A stretch of DNA of 64,000 nucleotides from Asterella californica. Its lineage: Eukaryota > Streptophyta > Marchantiopsida > Marchantiales > Aytoniaceae. Shown here one piece after another: positions 57,932 through 64,000 of the stretch (the stretch's first letter is position 1; each line of letters begins with the position of its first letter). The stretch lies in NCBI GenBank assembly GCA_036924285.1, contig JAYKYS010000010.1:19009001-19073000 (forward strand), written 5' to 3'. The position numbers and the translations under genes are program-made. The notes beneath the pieces were generated by a model, which was not told the origin of the DNA, ran no database searches, and saw only the letters and a program-made list of their open reading frames with translations.

Positions 57932-60108
57932 AGACAACACCCATCGCTCTAGACTTACTTTATGCGCGGTCCAGTGAAAGACAAGAACCATACATTTGAG
58001 AGTTTCATTTTGATATTATTCTACTTAATTCTTATATTATTTTCACCCGAGTAAATTAATATATTCATGAGTACATGCTCCCGATCTTGTACCTTCTGAA
58101 GCACGAGAGCCGGCTCAATGCTTATGGATTTTCTCTCGCTCTCCCTGTGTTTCCAGGTATGGTGTCACGTCAGTTTGGGCACCTCGGCTAGGTTGACCGA
58201 GTGCGAAGTGGCGCATCCCGGTAAGGCCGTTAGTGCCGTTAGGGCGAGTTGGAGAGAGAGCCCACTAGGGATAAACTTCGCAGGTAGGGCTTGGAGGCCT
58301 TAGTTCTTTGAGTTGAGCCTTCAAGCTCCAGGCTATGGTGGATAGTCTAGTTGAGTGTAACCCAGATTCTCTTCGCGTTTAGAGTGGGTTTGGCTTGACC
58401 GTTTGTGAGTAATCCTTGTTGTGGTGTTGGAGATGGTAATCTCTGTATTCAGATTACTCAAAGAACTGAGTGCAGGTCGAGGTGGAGTTCAGTAAGAGCT
58501 CGCAGATATGAAATCGGAAATCGTCCGCTGGTATCTTCGGGCGTTGTTGTTTGTGGTTGATTGTTTGGAGCTGTGATCGAGGTGTGTGGGCGCCGTGCTA
58601 CATTGCTGTTGATTGGGGTCGAGTGGAGATTTCTGTCATGCGGAAGCGCTGCAGAAATTTTGCGGAATGTTCTTGAAGTGTGTTGTTGGAGCCGGATTGC
58701 GCGTTTGGGCGTAGCAGCTGAAATACTTGTCAATGTCGGGCCGGAGTGGACTCTTTGGAAGCGCATTGGAGAGACGATTCTAGCGCACTAAGTTTCGTGG
58801 AGTTTGGCCAAGGATTGAAGAAGTTATGGCATGTCGAAGTTCGCTGCCGTGAAACCCGCAAGCACTAAAAGGCTAGTTACGTCAGATTTTGGCTCAATTT
58901 CGTGAGGAAACTCGAGTTTAGTAGTTGTTTTGTGTGTGTGTGCATCCGCGAAGTGTGTGTGGTGCATTTGCGAATCTGTTTTGGTGGTGTTCGGGTTGGA
59001 TTTGGAGGTTCTTGCTGTTTTACGTCAGATTTTGGTCACCCGTGTGCACCCGCAAGCTGTTTTCGCTGTTTTTGGAGGCTATTTTGGAGGCTTCGAGGAG
59101 CAGAGGTGCGTGAGTGCGGAGGCGGAGCGGAGCTGAGCCTGAGCCCGAGCCCGCGTCCGCTGCAAGCCAGCTTGCTGGCGTGCGTGAGAGAGGTATCCAA
59201 GCTTCAGGTGTGTGGGAAGGGTAAAACCAACTGGTCACCCATCCCAACACTATTCCTGGACCTGGACTCCTGACTCTGTAGTCTTAGCTTTGGCTTTACC
59301 ACTAGACCAATAGCTCTTGGTGTCCTACAGGGATGCGTGCAAGTACTTATGGACTTGTATAAGGTAGTAGGAGACCTTCTCGCACGTCCCTAGAGGAGTG
59401 GTAGGGCGACCCCACAGTATTAGGGGGAAGCTATAGTTGTGGTAGTGTTTGCCTACACCGTAGAGGCGCGTATGGAGGCAATTGGTGGCAGTTGTCTTGG
59501 GTGAGCTAGTAGAGCTACCACATGGATGTTTTTGGAGCTACTAGAGGTGTGGACATCTAGTTAGTGACCTCCAGTGTCAGTTACGACTGTTGGTGACCAT
59601 ATATTGTGCATGTGGTCACCGACAAGGAGTCGTCAGTCCGGGTGGGGCTGGGTTTCTCTTTATGTGAATGTTTGAGTGTGGAGGGTTATCGTTTGGACTT
59701 CTTGTGGTTGGAACCCCTCCATACTCTGCTTCCTGTTTGTGCGCCGCGTTTGCTTGTGTTGGCGCTTGATTTCCGGAGTGAGTTCACTCCAGTGTGCTGT
59801 CGATAGTGAGGTTGGAGTTGCGGACCAGTCAGACTATCTTTGTCTCTCTCACGGTGCGGTTGGAGTGACGACCAACAGACCGTGAGAGGCTGCCTGTGGT
59901 GATGGCAGGTACAGGTTGCCCTTACCTTGACCGTCCTAGTAGGGGATAGGTGAGCTCAGTAGGAGCGGGGTTAGGCAAGTGGTGGTTACGGTGGTGACGG
60001 AGATTGCGACATTCCGGTTGGGGAGTGTGTTAGCGGGATTCTCTCATCACGGAGTTCTCGGGAGGTTCTGGTGGGGACTTCTCGGACAGTGGGTATACAC
60101 GGAGTGGG
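57932..60108. other. 5' region of an older gag-protease element, no CDS called
   Basis: GC rises here. A segment at about 58080-58155 (CTTGTACCTTCTGAAGCACGA, then a TTTCCAGGTATG end) resembles 8560-8635, so part is a dispersed repeat. Further right the sequence is probably the untranslated leader of the gag frame that opens near 60109. I could not fix an LTR or primer site. A 10-bp hairpin (CTCTCACGGT / ACCGTGAGAG) lies at about 59847-59888. Confidence 0.4.
59220..59340 (-). mobile_element. Composite tRNA-like / 5S-like repeat
   Basis: On the minus strand: GAGCTATTGGTCTAGTGGTA, an A-box-like tRNA sequence, then GGAGTCCAGGTCCAGGA in the place of a B box, then GTGTTGGGATGGGTGACC, which matches the internal promoter region of 5S rRNA. 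The order suggests a polymerase III-derived SINE or a Cassandra-like promoter. Confidence 0.45.
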
Positions 60109-62493
60109 GTGAGGTACCGACTACCTACACCATTGCCGTCGGTTGTTCCAGAGGACGAGTCAGACGCAGACAGCGCGTTTTCTGGTGGTGAGTCTAGTGT
60201 CGCAACACCGTTGTTGTGGGACATGGACGAGATCTATGGGGCCACGAAGGGGCCTCGACGTTACTCGGGTACAGTTGGTACCATTGAGCTGGATGACTTC
60301 ATCCAGGAGTTCGACAGTTGGTGCGATCTGCAGTAGATGCGGAACCCACAGTTGTTTACACCCTTCATGGCGTGGAAGGGTTTGTTCCAGCACTTGGAGG
60401 GACCGCCGATGGACGATTATCATGAGTTCAGGCGAGATTACAGTGTTGAGATCGAGTTGTGGAGACAACATTGGTCTCCCAACTACGTTTCTATCACTAC
60501 TGGCGTAGTTTCGGGAGACGTAGCACCTGCGAGTTCGGGTGCCAGTAGCAGTGGTGCAGCCACAGGTGGTGGAGTACCTACTACCGGTGCATCCACAAGT
60601 AGTGGAGCAGGTGGTAGTGTGAGCGGGATACCACCAGGGTTTAACCCTGTGGTTCAGTTCTTCCAATGTTTGAGGAAGAACTATCAGGGTGTGCGGACCG
60701 ACAAGTTGAAGAGTCTGCAGGAGTTCCAGCGGAAGACTGGAGAGAGCCTACGCGAGGCGTTTACTCGCATGAGGCGGTTGATCAGCGTTACCCAAGGGGT
60801 GACGGAAGCACATGCAGTCCAATTCTGGTATGGGATACTAGACCGGGAGCTGCGTAGGAGAGTCAGAGATGCTACTCTTCTTAGAGATACCGCTCCGACG
60901 TTGGCGGTTGTCTTTAGTCTGGCTGAGCGGATTGAGCTCAACATGGTGGAGGAGAGGGTGGTGGTTGCTGGGTTCAGCAAGGAGACACCACATGGAGCGA
61001 CCACCTCTTCTCGAGGATCACAGGCTACGCAACAGCGTGGTGGTGGTGGTGATAAGGATCGTGCAGAGCAGTCACGATCTCAAGGAGGTGTGGGAGGATC
61101 TGGTGGGCAGAAGCCCATGCCGTCCTTCTCTAGTCAACAGCAAGCGGGTCTTTGCTGGACGTGTGATGGTCCTCATCAGCAGAGGGACTGTCCACAGAGG
61201 AGAGGTTATGAGACGTCAGGGACATCAGGGCCGTCTCAAGCAGTACCTAGGCAATGTGAGCATTGCGGACGACCTGGTCACAGTAGTGACCGTTGTTTTG
61301 ATCTCCATCCCGAGTTGCGGCAAGGGAAGGCTGATCGTGGACGAGGCGGAGGAGCTCAGGGAGGCCGTGGTGGTCGAGCTGGAGGTAGAGGTCCAGCACC
61401 TGGGAGAGGACCGGTCGGTCCACCGCCTGCTACGACGTCAGAAGCAGGTATGGCTGCTCGGATTGAGCAGTTGGAGCAGAGGATAGCTAGTATGGCTATG
61501 GCTCAGCGGAGATCAGGTGGAACAGAGGCTTCCACGTCTTATGGAGGAGAAGGAGGTGACTTCGACTTCATGGCTGGTGTGGCGCAGATTGAGGCATCTG
61601 CAGCAGTGACTAGAGGTGCAGTACGTGCCTCTGAGCCACGAGGTGCGTCAGTGGAGTTGGATCCACAACGCGGGGAGGCAGGTAGACAAGCCAGGCTTCC
61701 CCAGTCGTTCACGTTATCGGAGGCGTTGAGGACCACATCTATGGTTCCTAAACGACCTACCGATGGTGCAGTAGAGTTGGAGGCATCGACATCCAGGAGT
61801 GGGTGTGATGCGAGTCCACCTTCGACGTCTGTGGATGCGACGTCGAACTCGATGTTGGGGGCGGCTACAGCAGTTTTGCGAGCCCCACTATTCTCAGCCA
61901 CGGATATGAGGGCATTGGGAGTCAACTTGGCTCCAGTGTTCCAGTTGGCGGCCACGCTCAGTGAGAGCGAGGATGTAGTTACCTCTAGTGCTGAAGTAGT
62001 TCAGCGAGAGGCGGTAGACGTGTCCATGGAGTCGAGGATCAGGACAGCTACCAGTGGTACTTGGCAAGCGGCGGCTGCTAGGTTAGATGAGTTACCAGCT
62101 AGGCCGGCGATTGACCGTGCTAGTTTGGCACCAGGTGTGGTGTTGTTGGACAACAGAAGTGGTATCTTCTGTTTGGTGGCACCTTCAGGGAAAGTGTATC
62201 GACCTCAGAAGGTCTTGTTAGACTCTGGAGCCCAACCGTTGATGTTGGGAAAGGCGGCGTGTATTGGTTTGGGTCTGAAGAAGTCCGAGATAGAGAGATG
62301 TCCATTCCAGTTGCAGACATCTCTAGGGGGATCAGGAGGTACGGCTCTACACATGACACGGGAGATGTTGACGGTGAGAGTTCGGCCAGATCACCCCACG
62401 GATGGCTCTATGGTGAAGACCAAGGCCATTGTTACAGCCGCAGAGTCTTATGATGTATTGGTGGGAGGTGCTGTGTTGTACCCTATGGGGTTC
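60109..62493 (+). pseudogene. Gag-protease of a second LTR retrotransposon, broken
   Basis: A frame from 60109 continues through an in-frame TAG at 60334-60336 to 62493. The sequence on each side of the stop reads as one Gag (DDFIQEFDSWCDLQ before it, MRNPQLFTPFMAWKG after), so a CAG-to-TAG change is likely. Numbered from the ATG at 60337: Gag capsid-like region (about 105-210), a knuckle CX2CX3HX4C (CWTCDGPHQQRDC, from about 273), a canonical knuckle (CEHCGRPGHSSDRC, from about 307), glycine/arginine-rich stretch, then a protease with LDSGAQPLMLG (about 628). The LTR of element 3 cuts it soon after, adding seven foreign codons and a stop. Reverse transcriptase is not in the window. The family differs from elements 1-3. 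Confidence 0.8.
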
Positions 62494-63408
62494 TGTAACG
62501 ACCTATGTTACACATAGGAAGTTTGTCAATTAGTAAGGTGTTTAGTTATAACTAAGGGTTGAGAATGTTTATTTGCTGCCAAAGTACTTTTAGGAGGTAT
62601 CAAGTTAGTCATGACTAGCTAAAAGTTAGTTATGGTTAAACTTAGCTGTACTTTTGGCAGAATTCAGATATTTGCTAAAGAGTGAGCACTACTATCTTGT
62701 CATCTTGTCTAAAAGGTAGAAAGGAGGTGGAAAGTATCTCTTATCTCCTTTTTGACTTGATATTAGTGGTTGGATTAAAGTTGTGGACTTTGTGGGCATT
62801 AAAAACAAGAAGAGATTCCACATGTTTCCTTTTTAGTGGGTCCTAGTGTAGAGGGGGGGTGGAAATTCGAGATTCCTTGAGAATATTCCAGAATCCTTCT
62901 AGAAGTTGTTGACTTTGAAGGAATAAGCCCATGTGAAAAGGTAAAAAGCCCATGTGATCAATGCTTTTACCTTAAGTAATATCTTAGTAAAACCCGGTAA
63001 AAGTAGTTACGGCTGAGTTACCGAGGGTACCAAAGTAAAAACCTAGAATGTATAAATAGAGGAGTAGAGAAGAGCTCCTCATCCTTGTTTTCACATTGTC
63101 GTAATGACAACTTGAGTAATATAGAGAGTGTGGGACATTTTTAGCATGTGAGAACTTGAGAGACGTCGTTAGAATGGAGGATTTTAGTGGATGAGATTAT
63201 GGAGATTTTAGTTGATAAGTTTGTGGGTGTATGAATGAGAGTGAACTTAGCATTTTTCCCTTCAAGATTCATGGTGTGCTTCCATCAAAGCCATCAGAGG
63301 TGACCCCTGAGTGAGAGACAGGCCCGACAGTTGCAGATTCGTGGATGACGATCGTGGAGGTTAAGAGATCGGGGGGTAGTTGATCGTTAGGACCGCGGAG
63401 GGTTTACA
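62494..63408 (+). repeat. 5' LTR of element 3, mosaic
   Basis: Upstream of the TATA box (63051-63058), seven sites distinguishing elements 1 and 2 all match element 2. Downstream, from 63111 on, the distinguishing sites match element 1. See the finding on the mosaic. Confidence 0.93.
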
Positions 63409-63412
63409 TTTT

Positions 63413-64000
63413 TGGTTCCGTTGCCGGGACCTCACTTGAAGGGATCGTTGAACGATGTTTAGAGTTCAGTTCTATATTCGACAAAAGGAGATTATGAGAG
63501 AGCACATGGAGAGAACGTTGGGAGGAGAGAGAGCTAACGCGATGTTAGCAACGTTAGAACCTTTCGTGTATCCCGTAGTGATATATGACGCGTTCGAAGT
63601 CATTCTTTACATCTTGTTCACTTAGAAAGGGTTTGAGGAGAGTTGAAAGAAGGTGCAACAAGAGTTGTAGAGAAAGGAGGAGAGAAAAGTTATTAGAGGA
63701 GAGAAATTTGTGAGTTTAGAAATTCTGCTCTCTGGAAAATTTGTACAGTCCCTGTCAACTTTTCTGTGAATTTTATTTTCCTGTGAAACTTTCCAGTGTT
63801 TTAGATTGGCTGATAACCTATCTAAGACAAAAGAAATCATAGGAAAAGGTGGTCTAGAGAGGGAGCAATGATTTTTCAAAATTGAGGGGGTCTATTCGTG
63901 AAAGTTGAGGAATTCTGTTCTCTGGAAAAAGTTTACAGTCAGTGTCAGATTTTCTGTGAATTTTATTTTCCTGAGAAACTTTCCAGTGTTTTAGAGTGGC
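63413..64000 (+). repeat. Element 3 primer-binding site and leader repeats
   Basis: TGGTTCCGTTGCCGGGAC at 63413-63430, as in element 1. Two 190-bp leader units are visible (GAATTTTATTTTCC at 63768 and 63958) before the window ends. Confidence 0.85.

Larger units (their letters stand above)
62494..64000 (+). mobile_element. Element 3: Ty3-type LTR retrotransposon, 5' part
   Basis: LTR 62494-63408 (915 bp), four T residues, primer-binding site from 63413, then leader repeats to the window end. It has inserted into the protease frame of the second retrotransposon. The 4 bases before it are GTTC; the right flank is outside the window. No coding part is reached. Confidence 0.93.

Noticed and set aside
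58902..59273. Cysteine-rich 123-codon plus frame
   Set aside because: Low complexity, generated by TGTGTG- and GCC-rich DNA, overlapping the tRNA/5S-like repeat.
60160..61955. Frames of 106-205 codons overlapping the second Gag
   Set aside because: GC-rich shadows of the 60109-62493 frame; compositions are extreme and motif-free.
1..64000. CRISPR array, bacterial operon or phage features
   Set aside because: No regularly spaced repeats with unique spacers, no ribosome-binding pattern; introns and retrotransposons place the DNA in a eukaryotic nucleus.

Overview
The window looks like nuclear DNA of a green plant (streptophyte). The evidence is one GT-AG spliced gene whose 379-residue product matches plant Elongator subunit ELP5, Ty3-type LTR retrotransposons primed by a tRNA-Asp-like site, and short inverted-repeat (MITE) elements. 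The species cannot be named from sequence alone. Apart from ELP5 the window is repeat-rich, and most short open frames in the left 38 kb are chance.

Layout. 1-26 kb: AT-rich intergenic DNA holding four of five copies of a Mutator-type MITE family (the other is at 33 kb), a family of units carrying a roughly 55-bp hairpin (tandem at 16.7-17.5 kb), a perfect 36-bp palindrome at 5,890, a fold-back at 12.4 kb, diverged repeats at 18.9-22 kb and a decayed coding stretch at 17.6-18.2 kb. 26,351-30,944: ELP5 on the minus strand, eight exons, all joined in phase. One block inside its large intron 4 is repeated upstream of the gene at about 32 kb. 31-38 kb: intergenic, with a SINE-like element and weak exon-like stretches.

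38,323-57,931 is one nested insertion. A young Ty3-type element (element 1, plus strand) has 916-bp LTRs. Its 3' LTR is split by a 10.8-kb minus-strand unit made of relatives of the same family: a complete element 2, plus a second 1.8-kb partial internal region and a stub of a third LTR. Both insertions are flanked by 4-bp duplications (GCAC and GGCC), and the split LTR sums to exactly 916 bp. Both full copies encode an intact 1,628-residue Gag-Pol preceded by three small extra ORFs (105, 163 and 54 residues) and a leader of 189-bp tandem repeats. 

57.9-62.5 kb holds a different, older gag-protease element with an in-frame stop. It is cut in its protease region by a third copy of the first family (element 3, from 62,494), which runs off the window. 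The element 3 LTR has the U3 of the element 2 type and the R-U5 of the element 1 type, as expected from template switching between co-packaged RNAs. The retrotransposon ORFs would act together in particle assembly, cDNA synthesis and integration. ELP5 acts in tRNA wobble-uridine modification.
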